A stretch of 64,000 nt of DNA, taken from positions 620,001-684,000 of the forward strand of contig NZ_JAODWD010000002.1 in NCBI RefSeq assembly GCF_025345615.1, written 5' to 3'. Below the pieces are notes generated by a model, which saw only the letters and a list, made by a program, of their open reading frames with translations, made no database searches and was not told the origin of the DNA. Of the stretch, positions 1-9,082 are shown one piece after another (the stretch's first letter is position 1; the number at the start of each line of letters is the position of its first letter). The translations under genes and the position numbers were made by a program. The DNA is from Mycobacterium deserti. Lineage in GTDB: Bacteria > Actinomycetota > Actinomycetes > Mycobacteriales > Mycobacteriaceae.

Positions 1-752
1 CAGCAGCCGGTCGATCACCGCCTCGGTGACGTCACCGATGCCCTTCACGAGACTGCTGACAAACGCTCCCGGATTGCCCGCCTCGGCCGCATCGAGCATC
101 GCCTCCGCGGCCCCGCCCACGGCCGAGGTGAGGGCGTAGATCGACTGCAACGGCCCCAGCCCGACGGTCAGCAGAAAGTCGGGATCGCCCAGCAGGCCGA
201 TGACGTTCGAGATCGGGGGCACCCCGGCGAACGGACGCTGCAGGAGCCCGACCAGGTCGACCAGCGGGCCGGTCCCGCTGAAGATGGCATCCAGTACCGG
301 GCCGGTGACCGGGGTCAGGACGATGTTGACGATCGTGTTCAACGCCGACGTGATCTGGCCTGCGGAAATTTGCTCAACTGCAAGTTGGATTTGCGCCGGG
401 GCGTCGGAGAGTGCGGTGCCGAACACCGCGATGAACTCGGAAGCAACCTCAAAAAGCTCCTGCGGGCTGGGCAGTTGCGGCAATGGAGGCAGCAGCGCAC
501 TCGCCGCAGCAGCAGTCTGCGCCGCCGCGGCCCTGGCAAGCACGTCCGCCGGGCCGGAAGCGTCCCGAACGGCGGGCGATAGAGCCGCGATCAACGGATT
601 GGTCAGAGCGGACAGCCCACGACCGCAGAACGCATCGCGGACACCGGATCAGGGATGTCCGGCATGGGCGGCGCCACCGGTGCCGCGACGAGGATGCCGG
701 CTCCGACGATCGCCACTCCTGCAGCGAATGATGAGCGTTCAGCTAATTGCAT
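1..752 (-). pseudogene. Exported mycobacterial protein, apparently frameshifted; runs off left edge
   Basis: Reading leftward from an ATG at 752 gives a secretion signal (MQLAERSSFAAGVAIVGAG, then a small hydrophobic core and a Pro-rich stretch) that stops at a TGA at 605-603 after 49 residues. A second frame on the same strand is open from 648 to the window edge and reads LSALTNPLIAALSPAVRDA and onward, about 200 residues rich in Ala, Leu, Pro and Gly with no start codon of its own except weak CTG/TTG. A stop in that second frame at 651-649 means the switch must lie between 648 and 606, equivalent to loss of one base. Signal peptide followed by an A/L/P-rich body is the layout of many mycobacterial exported proteins of unknown function. 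I infer a broken gene or a sequencing indel; programmed frameshifting is possible but no slippery site is obvious. Confidence 0.6.
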
Positions 753-1447
753 GTCTGACCTTTCTGGGCCGTCAATTCCCCCGTCGCGCCAGAACTTACC
801 TGACAGTAACCTTCGGTCAAGTAGCAATTTTGGTCGCGGTGCGTCGCCGGGCCTCGGCGCGATAGCTGGCACTGTCGGTCACATCGTTGCTGTTATGGGA
901 CGGATTCACGGGAGAAGCGTGCTGCTGGCAAACCCGTCATTGATCTTGATCATAACCGCGGTTATGGTGCCTTCTCGGCAGTCAACTTACTGGTAGGTCA
1001 GGTTCGATGGACTCCTGCGCCAGCAAACAAGGCTGGTCAGGCTGGTGCAAAGGTCGGTACAGAGTCGTCGGACATAGGTCCACACGCCGAACACCGCGGG
1101 CTGTGGCCGACACCAGTCGACATATCGGCGGGCAACAAATCGACCGAAAACCGGACATCGGGTATCTGTTCGCCGATCGCGGCCTGATTCACATCGCACG
1201 GCCGAAGAGACTCGTATCACATCGTGAGACGGGTCGTTCCCGACGAGCGTCGAGTCGAGCACCGCAACGGTTCGGCGCTGCGCGGCACCGGCCTTACCAC
1301 ATCAATGACGCCGACGATGCAGGTGGGGAACGCATACGCCCACGTAGACTGACGTCCAACCACTGAAGCCACTTAACCGGCTGACACCCCGCAATCTGCT
1401 CTTCGCCTGGCGGCTCATCGCCGACCTACTGCACGAACCGGAGTGCC
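753..1447. other. Long intergenic region, 695 bp
   Basis: No convincing gene is present. The open frames here (987-1262 minus, 1007-1366 plus) are rich in Arg, Cys and His, match no family I know and lack good ribosome binding sites. The left part must hold the leftward promoter of the exported-protein gene; on the minus strand a TTGACC-like -35 lies near 817-812. The right part must hold the mrp promoter. The one clear structure is a perfect 16-bp palindrome at 951-966. Confidence 0.5.
951..966. promoter_or_regulatory. Perfect 16-bp palindrome, probable operator
   Basis: CATAACCGCGGTTATG is its own reverse complement with no spacer. It lies between the leftward exported-protein gene (start 752) and the rightward mrp operon (start 1448). 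Perfect palindromes of this size in intergenic DNA usually bind dimeric repressors such as TetR or GntR types; the regulator is not identifiable here. Confidence 0.45.
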
Positions 1448-4330
1448 ATGCTCGTCATTCTGCTTGCCCACGCGGTCGCGACCGCGTTGGCTCCCCTGCT
1501 CGTCCACCGGTGGGGTCGGCTGGCGTTCTACCCACTGGCTCTCGTGCCGCTGGCTTCTTTGGTCTGGGTGGTCTTGAACTGGCCGGCGGCCGGTGGGGCG
1601 CGGACGGCTGAGGTGTCCTGGGTGCCCGAGCTGTCGATGGACATCTCGCTGCGCTTCGATGCGCTCGCCGCGATCATGAGCGTGTTGGTGCTCGGCATCG
1701 GCGCTCTGGTGCTGTTCTACTGCGCCGACTACTTCCATCATCACGACGGGCATACCGAGAAGCGCCTGCCCAGCTTCGCCGCCGAACTGGTCGCCTTCTC
1801 CGGTGCGATGTTCGGTCTTGTCACGAGCGACAACATGCTGGTGCTCTACGTGTTCTGGGAGCTCACCACGGTGTTGTCGTTCCTGTTGGTGGGCCACTAT
1901 GCCGAGCGCGCCACCAGCAGGCGGGCGGCCACCCAGGCGCTGTTGGTGACGACGTTCGGCGGCCTCGCGATGCTGGTCGGAATCATCGTGCTGGGCAACA
2001 TGGCGGGCACCTACATGTTGTCGGAGCTCATCTCCGCGCCACCGACGGGCGCGGCCGCATCGGTCGGTGTGGTGCTGGTGCTCGTCGGCGCGCTGTCCAA
2101 GTCCGCGATCGTTCCCATGCACTTCTGGCTGCCCGGCGCGATGGCCGCACCGACGCCCGTCAGTGCGTATCTGCATGCCGCGGCGATGGTCAAGGCCGGC
2201 GTCTACCTCATTGCGCGGCTGACTCCGGGATTCGCCGACCTGCCACCGTGGCGCCCGACGGTGATCACGCTCGGCGTGCTGACCATGTTGCTGGCGGGGT
2301 GGCGTGCGATACGCGAATACGACCTGAAGTTGATCCTGGCGTTCGGCACCGTCAGCCAGTTGGGACTGATCACGGTGATGGTCGGCGCGGGCGGCAAGGA
2401 CATGATGCTGGCCGGACTTGCGATGCTGTGCGCGCACGCGATGTTCAAAGCCGCGCTGTTCATGGTGGTCGGCATCATCGACCACGCCACAGGAACTCGT
2501 GACATCCGACGGTTGGCGTGGCTCGGCACTCGCAGCCCCGCGCTCTACGTCATCGCCATTGGGGCCGTCGCGAGCCTGGCGGCACTGCCGCCCTTCCTCG
2601 GGTTCGTCGCCAAGGAGGCCGACTTCGAAACCGTTCTGCATAGCCCGACGCTCGGCGCAGCGGCACCGTTCGTGCTCGCCGCGATCGCCGTGGGCTCGGT
2701 GTTCACCACCGTTTACAGCTTGCGGGTACTCGTAGGTGCCTTCGGCCGCAAAGGCTTACCAAAACCCAGCAGGCGCGTCGCCGAGATGCATCGGATACCG
2801 ACAGGGTTCTTCGCCGCACCTGCGATCCTCGCCGCCGCCGGGCTTGTCTTCGGGTTGTGGCCCGACCGCCTCGACAGCATGCTCGACGGCTACGCGGACA
2901 CGGTGCCGGGTGGCGAGGAGTACCACCTCGCCCTGTGGCACGGGCTGGGCCTTCCACTGCTGCTGTCCGTAGTCGTGCTCGCCGCAGGCACCGCGATGTT
3001 CTTCGGCCGGGCACGGCTCCGACGGTGGCGCACGGTGCGTCAACCCCTTGGCAACGCCGATCACATCTACGACGCGGCGGTGCGCAAGCTGGATCTGTTG
3101 TCGGTACGGCTGACCGCGATCACCCAGCGCGGCTCAATACCAGCCACCCAGTCGGCGATCCTGACGACTCTCGTGGTGGTACCGGCGATCGCCCTCGCGC
3201 TTGGCGCGCGCAACAATCCCGACCTGGCACTGTGGGATTCGCCGCTGCAGGTGGTGGTCGGGCTGGTGATCCTCGCGGCCGCGCTGGGCGCAATGGTGAT
3301 GCGCAACCGGCTGGCGGCCGTGCTGCTGGTGGGCGTCACGGGCTATGGCTGCGGCGCCATCTTCGCTTTCCACGGAGCACCTGATCTGGCGCTGACCCAA
3401 TTCCTGGTCGAGACGCTCATGCTGGTGATCTTCGTGCTGGTGCTGCGGACCCTGCCCGCCGAGGCCGATCGCACGCATATCCGGCGTTACCGGTGGCCGC
3501 GCGCCGTGCTGGCGTTGGCCGTCGGCGCGACGGTCACCACCCTCGGGGTGTACGCCATGGCCGCCCGCTCGGGTAACCCGATCGCCGCACTGATTCCCGA
3601 CGCGGCCTATGAACGCGGTCACGGCGCCAACGCGGTAAACGTACTGCTCGTGGACATCCGCGCGTGGGACACCATGGGCGAGATCATGGTGCTACTCGTC
3701 GCCGCGACAGGTGTGGCGTCAATGGTGTTCCGGCACAGACGGTTCGGCATCGCGCCCAGAGTCTCCGACGTCGGGCAGCCCGACGTCGGACGGCTGCCGG
3801 CCAGTCTCAACAACAGTCCGGGAATCGGTGACATCACCTGGCTGCGAGGCAGCGAACTGCGCGATCCGCGGCACCGATCGCTGGTGCTGGAAGTCGCAAC
3901 GCGCATCATCTTCCCGTTGATCATGGTGCTGTCGGCCTACTTCTTCTTCGCCGGGCACAACACTCCCGGTGGCGGGTTCGCAGGCGGCCTGACCGCCGGG
4001 CTTGCGCTGGTGCTGCGTTATCTGGCCGGCGGTCGCTACGAACTCGGCGAAACCCTGCCGCTGGACGCAGGCAAGATTCTGGGCGCAGGTCTATGCCTAT
4101 CGGCAGGAACCGCGTTGGCCTCGCTGCTGGTGGGGGCGCCTGCGTTGTCATCGGCGCTGATCGAGATCGACGTCCCGGTGCTCGGCACCGTCAAATTCGT
4201 CACCGCGCTCTTGTTCGATCTCGGCGTGTACCTGGTCGTCGTCGGTCTCGTCCTGGACGTTCTTCGAAGCCTGGGAGCTCGCATCGACGTCGAAATGGCC
4301 CCGAAAGCAGACACGGTGAGAGCTCGATGA
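1448..4330 (+). CDS. mnhA: Mrp/Mnh Na+(K+)/H+ antiporter subunit A fused to subunit B
   Basis: At 960 residues this is longer than the usual MrpA (about 800) and carries an MrpB domain at its end. The N-terminal two thirds is the NuoL-like proton channel (motif around FWLPGAMAAPTPVSAYLHAA). A DUF4040-type segment follows at about residues 600-670 (GAPDLALTQFLVETLMLVIF). The MnhB domain starts near residue 811, with AYFFFAGHNTPGGGFAGG as its signature. The product is an integral membrane subunit of a multi-protein antiporter that exports Na+ for H+ and contributes to pH and salt tolerance. It is first in a seven-cistron run joined by 4-bp overlaps. The ATG at 1448 has a short GGAG at 1440-1443. 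Confidence 0.93.
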   Translation: MLVILLAHAVATALAPLLVHRWGRLAFYPLALVPLASLVWVVLNWPAAGGARTAEVSWVPELSMDISLRFDALAAIMSVLVLGIGALVLFYCADYFHHHDGHTEKRLPSFAAELVAFSGAMFGLVTSDNMLVLYVFWELTTVLSFLLVGHYAERATSRRAATQALLVTTFGGLAMLVGIIVLGNMAGTYMLSELISAPPTGAAASVGVVLVLVGALSKSAIVPMHFWLPGAMAAPTPVSAYLHAAAMVKAGVYLIARLTPGFADLPPWRPTVITLGVLTMLLAGWRAIREYDLKLILAFGTVSQLGLITVMVGAGGKDMMLAGLAMLCAHAMFKAALFMVVGIIDHATGTRDIRRLAWLGTRSPALYVIAIGAVASLAALPPFLGFVAKEADFETVLHSPTLGAAAPFVLAAIAVGSVFTTVYSLRVLVGAFGRKGLPKPSRRVAEMHRIPTGFFAAPAILAAAGLVFGLWPDRLDSMLDGYADTVPGGEEYHLALWHGLGLPLLLSVVVLAAGTAMFFGRARLRRWRTVRQPLGNADHIYDAAVRKLDLLSVRLTAITQRGSIPATQSAILTTLVVVPAIALALGARNNPDLALWDSPLQVVVGLVILAAALGAMVMRNRLAAVLLVGVTGYGCGAIFAFHGAPDLALTQFLVETLMLVIFVLVLRTLPAEADRTHIRRYRWPRAVLALAVGATVTTLGVYAMAARSGNPIAALIPDAAYERGHGANAVNVLLVDIRAWDTMGEIMVLLVAATGVASMVFRHRRFGIAPRVSDVGQPDVGRLPASLNNSPGIGDITWLRGSELRDPRHRSLVLEVATRIIFPLIMVLSAYFFFAGHNTPGGGFAGGLTAGLALVLRYLAGGRYELGETLPLDAGKILGAGLCLSAGTALASLLVGAPALSSALIEIDVPVLGTVKFVTALLFDLGVYLVVVGLVLDVLRSLGARIDVEMAPKADTVRAR

Positions 4331-4797
4331 CGACTTATCTCGTTCCGCTCGTCCTGGTCGGAGGCCTCACCAGCGCGGGGGTCTATCTGCTACTGGAACG
4401 CAACCTCACTCGAATGCTGTTGGGGCTGTTGCTCATCGGCAATGCGATCAACCTACTGCTCTTGATGGTCGGCGGGCCGTCGGGCAACCCGCCGGTCCGG
4501 GGACGCACGAGCAACGGTGGATCCGCCACCGCAGACCCGTTGGCGCAGGGCATGATCCTGACGGCCATCGTCATCACCATGGGCGTTGCCGCGTTCGTAC
4601 TGGCGATGGCCTACCGGTCGTATCGGTTGACCACCGAAGAGGAAGTCGGCAACGACCCCGAGGATGCGAAGGTCTCTGAGAAGGCCGCGAAAGACGCCGC
4701 CGCCGTCGAGGAGGATCGACCTCAACACGTACCGGAACGCGACACCGACCAGGCCGACGAGCTGGACGCCCTGCCGGGATACGAGGGCTCCAAGTGA
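4327..4797 (+). CDS. mnhC: Mrp antiporter subunit C
   Basis: NuoK-like small membrane subunit of 156 residues. The ATG at 4327 overlaps the mnhA stop as ATGA, which fixes this start over the in-frame upstream codons inside mnhA. Three membrane segments occupy the first 100 residues, with the family pattern NLTRMLLGLLLIGNAINLLL and DPLAQGMILTAIVITMGVAA. The last 50 or so residues form a charged Glu/Asp/Lys-rich cytoplasmic tail (EKAAKDAAAVEEDRP) longer than in typical MrpC proteins of about 113 residues; the tail is probably disordered. Confidence 0.93.
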   Translation: MTTYLVPLVLVGGLTSAGVYLLLERNLTRMLLGLLLIGNAINLLLLMVGGPSGNPPVRGRTSNGGSATADPLAQGMILTAIVITMGVAAFVLAMAYRSYRLTTEEEVGNDPEDAKVSEKAAKDAAAVEEDRPQHVPERDTDQADELDALPGYEGSK

Positions 4798-6389
4798 CTC
4801 TCGCCTCGGTACTGACGCCACTGCCCGTGCTGATCCCGACCATCGCCGCCGCGGTGACGCTGTTCGCTGGCCGCAAACCCCGGTTGCAGCGCGCCCTGGC
4901 TCTGGCTGCGCTGTCCTTCGTCGTGGTGGTGTGCGGTGTGCTGCTCTACCTCGCCGACCGGGACGGCACCCTCGTCCTGCACGTCGGCGGATGGGGCCAG
5001 TCGGTGGCCGGCATGGGGCCGCTAGGCATCACCTTGGTGGTCGATCGGTTGTCGGCGTTGATGCTCGTGGTGTCATCGGTCGTGCTGCTGGCCGTGGTCT
5101 TCTACGCGATCGGCCAGGGTATCCGGGACGGGGACGAACGCCAGCCCGTCTCGATATTTCTGCCGACGTATCTAGTCCTGTCGGCGGGCGTCTGCACCGC
5201 GTTCCTGGCCGGTGACCTGTTCAACCTGTTCGTCGGGTTCGAGGTGCTGTTGTCAGCCAGCTTCGTCCTGCTCACCATCGGCGCAAGCAAGGACCGCGTG
5301 CGCGCGGGCATCTCGTACGTGATGGTGTCGATGGTGTCGTCGATGGTGTTCCTGTTCGGCATCGCGCTCGTCTACGCCGCCGCCGGAACGCTGAACATGG
5401 CCGAATTGGCGGTCCGACTCGACGACGTGCCGGCCGGCACACGTTCAGCCCTGTTCGCGGTGCTGCTGGTGGCGTTCGGCATCAAGGCGGCAGTCTTCCC
5501 GCTGTCGGCCTGGCTGCCGGACTCCTACCCCACCGCACCGGCACCCGTGACCGCGGTGTTCGCCGGCCTGCTGACGAAAGTCGGTGTGTACGCGATTATC
5601 CGGGCACATTCCCTACTGTTTCCCAGCGGCGGTCTGGACCCGTTGTTGTTGGTGGCGGCTCTGCTGACCATGCTCATCGGAATCCTCGGCGCCATTGCGC
5701 AGAGCGACATCAAGCGACTGTTGTCGTTCACCTTGGTCAGCCACATCGGCTACATGGTGTTCGGCATCGCACTGTCGAGCCAGCTCGGCATGTCCGGTGC
5801 GATTTACTACGTGGCCCATCACATCTTGGTGCAGACGACACTGTTCCTGGTCGTCGGACTCATCGAACGTCAAGCCGGAGCGTCGACAATGCAACGGCTG
5901 GGCGGGCTGGCTGCGGCCAGTCCTCTGCTCGCGTTCGTCTTCGTCGTGCCCGCCCTCAATCTCGGTGGCATACCGCCCTTCTCCGGCTTCATCGGCAAAG
6001 TCGCGCTACTGGAGGCGGGCGCGCAGAACGGCTCCGCGCTGGCCTGGGTGCTGGTCGGCGGGGGCGTGCTCACCAGCCTGCTGACGCTGTACGTCGTGAC
6101 CCGGGTGTGGACCACGGCATTCTGGCGATCCCGGGAGGACGCACCCGAGGGCCACCTTTCGGCCGCGGTGCCCTCGGCGCTGCTGCACGAGCCCGAGGAC
6201 ATCCAGTTCGTGGACCGCGACAACGTGGGCCGCATGCCGATAGGGATGGTGGCACCGACCGGCGCTCTGATCCTCGTGGGCCTGGCGCTGACCATCTTCG
6301 CCGGCCCGATCGTCGCCTACAGCGAGCGCGCCGCCAGTGAGGTCCTCGACCGCGACCAGTACATCTCCGCGGTGGTGGGCCCACGATGA
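4794..6389 (+). CDS. mnhD: Mrp antiporter subunit D
   Basis: NuoM/NuoN-like proton-channel subunit of 531 residues, mostly hydrophobic. The GTG start at 4794 overlaps the mnhC stop as GTGA. Conserved antiporter sequence is visible: FNLFVGFEVLLSASFVLLT near residue 145, FPLSAWLPDSYPTAPAPVTA near residue 235, and LLSFTLVSHIGYMVFGIALS near residue 310. Together with MnhA it forms the ion-translocating core. A short hydrophilic insert (SREDAPEGHLSAAVPSALLHE) lies near the C-terminal end. Confidence 0.94.
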   Translation: MTLASVLTPLPVLIPTIAAAVTLFAGRKPRLQRALALAALSFVVVVCGVLLYLADRDGTLVLHVGGWGQSVAGMGPLGITLVVDRLSALMLVVSSVVLLAVVFYAIGQGIRDGDERQPVSIFLPTYLVLSAGVCTAFLAGDLFNLFVGFEVLLSASFVLLTIGASKDRVRAGISYVMVSMVSSMVFLFGIALVYAAAGTLNMAELAVRLDDVPAGTRSALFAVLLVAFGIKAAVFPLSAWLPDSYPTAPAPVTAVFAGLLTKVGVYAIIRAHSLLFPSGGLDPLLLVAALLTMLIGILGAIAQSDIKRLLSFTLVSHIGYMVFGIALSSQLGMSGAIYYVAHHILVQTTLFLVVGLIERQAGASTMQRLGGLAAASPLLAFVFVVPALNLGGIPPFSGFIGKVALLEAGAQNGSALAWVLVGGGVLTSLLTLYVVTRVWTTAFWRSREDAPEGHLSAAVPSALLHEPEDIQFVDRDNVGRMPIGMVAPTGALILVGLALTIFAGPIVAYSERAASEVLDRDQYISAVVGPR

Positions 6390-6919
6390 GAGCCGTCGCG
6401 CTACGGGCCTGGGTGCTCTGCTGGCTGGTGCTGGTGTGGATCTTGTTGTGGGGCACCTTCTCTGCGGCCAACATCCTGTCCGGCTTCGTGATCGCGCTGA
6501 TGATCACGAAGCTCCTGCCGCTTCCCGCGGTGCCCGTCGAGGGCAGGGTGCATGTCCTATCGCTGCTGCGGTTGATCCTGACGGTCCTATACCGCCTGAT
6601 CCTGTCATCGGTGCAAGTCGCGGTCCTGGCGGTCCGGCCGGGACCTCCGCCGCTGTCCGCCGTGCTGCGCGCCCACCTGGCGGTCCAATCCGACCTCGTG
6701 CTGGCGCTGGCGGTCAACATCTTCAACCTGGTCCCCGGATCGATCGTGCTGGAGATCGACCAGGCCCGCCGGCTGCTCTACATGCATGTGATCGATGTCG
6801 GCTCGGAGCGGGCAGTCAATCGGTTCTACCGTCAGGTGACCGAGGTGGAACGACTGCTGGTCGCGACTTTCGAACGGGAACGCGACTGGCGGCCTTCGGC
6901 TTTCAAGGAGACCGAATGA
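6386..6919 (+). CDS. mnhE: Mrp antiporter subunit E
   Basis: 177-residue MrpE-family membrane protein (PF01899 type), starting ATGA-overlapped with mnhD. Two hydrophobic segments are followed by the family's RPGPPPLSAVLRAHLAVQSD and VNIFNLVPGSIVLEID motifs, and a C-terminal cytoplasmic domain with EVERLLVATFERERDW. MrpE is a structural or assembly subunit of the complex. Confidence 0.92.
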   Translation: MRAVALRAWVLCWLVLVWILLWGTFSAANILSGFVIALMITKLLPLPAVPVEGRVHVLSLLRLILTVLYRLILSSVQVAVLAVRPGPPPLSAVLRAHLAVQSDLVLALAVNIFNLVPGSIVLEIDQARRLLYMHVIDVGSERAVNRFYRQVTEVERLLVATFERERDWRPSAFKETE

Positions 6920-7194
6920 CAGCCGTGTGGATCATCGCCGCAATCATGCTCACGACCGCCGCCGTCTTCACGATGTTCCGGCTGCTGTCGGGCCCGAGCA
7001 CCCTGGATCGACTGGTTGCGCTCGACACGCTCGTCGCCGTGACGATGTGTGGGATCGGCACCTGGGCAGCGTTCAGTCTGGACACCACGGTGACGTACGC
7101 ATTGACCGCGCTCGCGCTGATCAGCTTTGTGGGCTCGGTCAGTGTGGCGCGTTTCCGCGTTCCGGACATCGAAGAGCCGGGGCGCAGCGCATGA
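6916..7194 (+). CDS. mnhF: Mrp antiporter subunit F
   Basis: 92-residue MrpF (PF04066 type) with three predicted membrane segments. The start at 6916 overlaps the mnhE stop as ATGA. The sequence GPSTLDRLVALDTLV after the first segment is the conserved cytoplasmic loop of the family. An in-frame upstream extension exists but lies within mnhE and has no ribosome binding site, so the coupled ATG is preferred. Confidence 0.92.
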   Translation: MTAVWIIAAIMLTTAAVFTMFRLLSGPSTLDRLVALDTLVAVTMCGIGTWAAFSLDTTVTYALTALALISFVGSVSVARFRVPDIEEPGRSA

Positions 7195-7550
7195 CGAACA
7201 CCCTCGACATCATCACCGGTGTGCTCGTCCTCGGCGGCTCGACGCTGGCGCTCACCGCCGCGATCGGGGTAGTCCGTTTCCCCGACACATTGACAAGAAT
7301 GCACGCGGCATCCAAGCCACAGGTGCTGGGCCTGCTGCTGGTGCTGGCCGGCGCTGCGATCCGGTTGCGGGGAAATATCGACGTCGGCATGCTGATCCTT
7401 GCCGGCTTGTTCACCGTCATCACTGCGCCGGTGATCGCCAACCGTGTGGGTCAGCTCGCGTATCGAGAGCGCAGCATTCGCGACGACCTGCTGACCCGGG
7501 ACGAAATGCATGAGTTCACCATCGACGGGGAATCCGGTAACAGTGGTTAG
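7191..7550 (+). CDS. mnhG: Mrp antiporter subunit G
   Basis: 119-residue MrpG (PF03334 type), the last antiporter subunit, again ATGA-overlapped with mnhF. Family signature VVRFPDTLTRMHAASKPQVLG is visible at about residues 27-47, between the first and second of three membrane segments. The C-terminus (RERSIRDDLLTRDEMHEF) is hydrophilic. It overlaps the start region of the following methyltransferase gene, which may therefore be co-transcribed with the operon. Confidence 0.93.
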   Translation: MTNTLDIITGVLVLGGSTLALTAAIGVVRFPDTLTRMHAASKPQVLGLLLVLAGAAIRLRGNIDVGMLILAGLFTVITAPVIANRVGQLAYRERSIRDDLLTRDEMHEFTIDGESGNSG

Positions 7551-8463
7551 AACCGAGGACGACAGCTGGGACATCACCGAGAGCGTGGGGGCCACCGCAC
7601 TCGGGGTCGCGTGGTCGCGCGCCCAGGAAGCGACGTCGGAGTGCCCGTTGTTCACCGACCCGTACGCGCAGATGTTCGTCGACGCGGCGGTCGAGCGGGG
7701 CTGGCAACTGCCGCCCGCGTACGTCGTCGAGCGAATCCGGTCGATCGGGGGCTATGCCGCCTCACGGACCAAGTTCTTCGACGAGTTCTTCATCGCTGCG
7801 GGCGCCAACGGGATCGAGCAAGCTGTCATCCTGGCCGCCGGACTGGACGCCAGGGCGTGGCGGCTGCCGTGGGTGAACCGCAGCGTCGTATACGAGATCG
7901 ATCAGCCGAAAGTCTTGGCATTCAAAGCAGATACGCTTCGCGCAAAGAACGCCGAGCCCGCCACCAAATACGTGCGGGTCCCCGTCGATCTGCGCCAGGA
8001 CTGGCCCGCGGCGCTGCGGGATGCGGGGTTCGACCCCTCGGAGCCGGTGGCGTGGGCCGCTGAGGGGCTGCTGCCGTATCTGCCCGCGGAAGGGCAGGAT
8101 CTGTTGTTCGAGCGGATTCACGGCCTCAGCGCCGGTGGCAGCCGGATCGCGGTCGAGTCCTTCGGCGCCGGGTTCTTCGATGAGGAGTATCTGGCCAGCC
8201 GCCGTGAGCAACTGCGTCAACTGCGCGAGGAGAACGGCGCCGGTGATGACAAGGATGCCTTCGACGTCGAGCACCTGTGGTACATCGAGGACCGTACTGA
8301 CGTCGCGGAATGGCTCGGTGATCGCGGCTGGGAGGTGACGTCGGTCGAGGCGATGGATCTCATGAACCGCTACGGCCGCTGCGGGTCGGAAGATGCCGAG
8401 AACGTCGCACCCCGAACGGTGTTCGTGGAGGCGCACCGGGTCTGTTACTCGGCCTTGAGCTGA
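7543..8463 (+). CDS. Class I SAM-dependent methyltransferase (TIGR00027/UPF0677 type)
   Basis: About 306 residues. The N-terminus RTEDDSWDITESVGATALGVA is the hallmark of a large mycobacterial family of putative methyltransferases. The SAM-binding loop AVILAAGLDARAWRLPW lies near residue 95, the acidic strand VVYEIDQPKVLAFK follows, and EGLLPYLP lies near residue 180. I prefer the GTG at 7543 because it matches the family N-terminus; an ATG at 7510 would add 11 residues. Either start lies inside mnhG, so translation is probably coupled to the antiporter operon. The substrate is unknown; family members are linked to cell-envelope lipids. The 3' end overlaps the convergent LON-domain gene by 19 bp. 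Confidence 0.88.
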   Translation: MVRTEDDSWDITESVGATALGVAWSRAQEATSECPLFTDPYAQMFVDAAVERGWQLPPAYVVERIRSIGGYAASRTKFFDEFFIAAGANGIEQAVILAAGLDARAWRLPWVNRSVVYEIDQPKVLAFKADTLRAKNAEPATKYVRVPVDLRQDWPAALRDAGFDPSEPVAWAAEGLLPYLPAEGQDLLFERIHGLSAGGSRIAVESFGAGFFDEEYLASRREQLRQLREENGAGDDKDAFDVEHLWYIEDRTDVAEWLGDRGWEVTSVEAMDLMNRYGRCGSEDAENVAPRTVFVEAHRVCYSALS

Positions 8464-9080
8464 AACTCCACCATGGCGGTGACGGTTTCGACGGCATCGC
8501 TGAGCGCAGCGATGCGCTCGGCGACGGTGGGTGCCGCCAGAATCGCGTAGCGGTCTGCCTGCCCCATGGGTAGCCGAGCCGTCAATCCGTACAACCACAT
8601 TCCGGCATCAGGGACGTCGTCGGCGCCTGCGACGATGTCGCGTGCGTCCACCTGCGCGCCGCGTGCCGCGGCGATACGCTCGAACAGCGCGACCATCCGG
8701 TCCTCGATGTCGCGGATCGCGTCGAGGTCGATCGGATCTCCCGGTTCGTCGGGCCACACCTCGACCGCCGCGCGCGGATATGGGTTGTCTGGATGCCATT
8801 CCAGCACCCGGATCCGCTCTGCCATCACACACTTCAGCCGGTAGCGCCCGTCGCCGAAGTCCGCGCATTCGGCGATGTGGGCCAGTGCGCCCACGTCGCT
8901 ACGGGTGTCACCGCCGCCGACCTCGCGACCCGCCTCGATCAATACGACGCCGAAGGCGGGATCGTCCATCGCCAGGCAGTCTTTCACCATCGCGGTGTAG
9001 CGCGGTTCGAAGATCCTCAGGGGCAGTTCCTCGCCGGGCAACATCGCCACCTGGAGGGGGAACATCGGCACGACGGCCAC
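8445..9080 (-). CDS. LON substrate-binding-domain protein (peptidase S16 N-terminal-like)
   Basis: 211 residues from a GTG at 9080, placed 2 bp after the stop of the carboxylate-amine ligase gene. It consists only of the Lon N-terminal (LON_substr_bdg) domain: VAVVPMFPLQVAMLPGEELP, then LRIFEPRYTAMVKDCL, with no AAA+ or protease domain. Stand-alone LON-domain proteins are common in actinobacteria and their role is not established. The position matches Rv0434. A longer open frame runs upstream to 9596 but is antisense-free read-through inside the neighbouring gene. Confidence 0.85.
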   Translation of the reverse strand: MAVVPMFPLQVAMLPGEELPLRIFEPRYTAMVKDCLAMDDPAFGVVLIEAGREVGGGDTRSDVGALAHIAECADFGDGRYRLKCVMAERIRVLEWHPDNPYPRAAVEVWPDEPGDPIDLDAIRDIEDRMVALFERIAAARGAQVDARDIVAGADDVPDAGMWLYGLTARLPMGQADRYAILAAPTVAERIAALSDAVETVTAMVEFQLKAE

Positions 9081-9082
9081 GC

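Noticed and set aside
1007..1366. 119-residue plus-strand open frame in the long intergenic region (and 987-1262 on minus)
   Set aside because: Arg/His-rich translation, no ribosome binding site, no family resemblance; looks like chance in GC-rich DNA.
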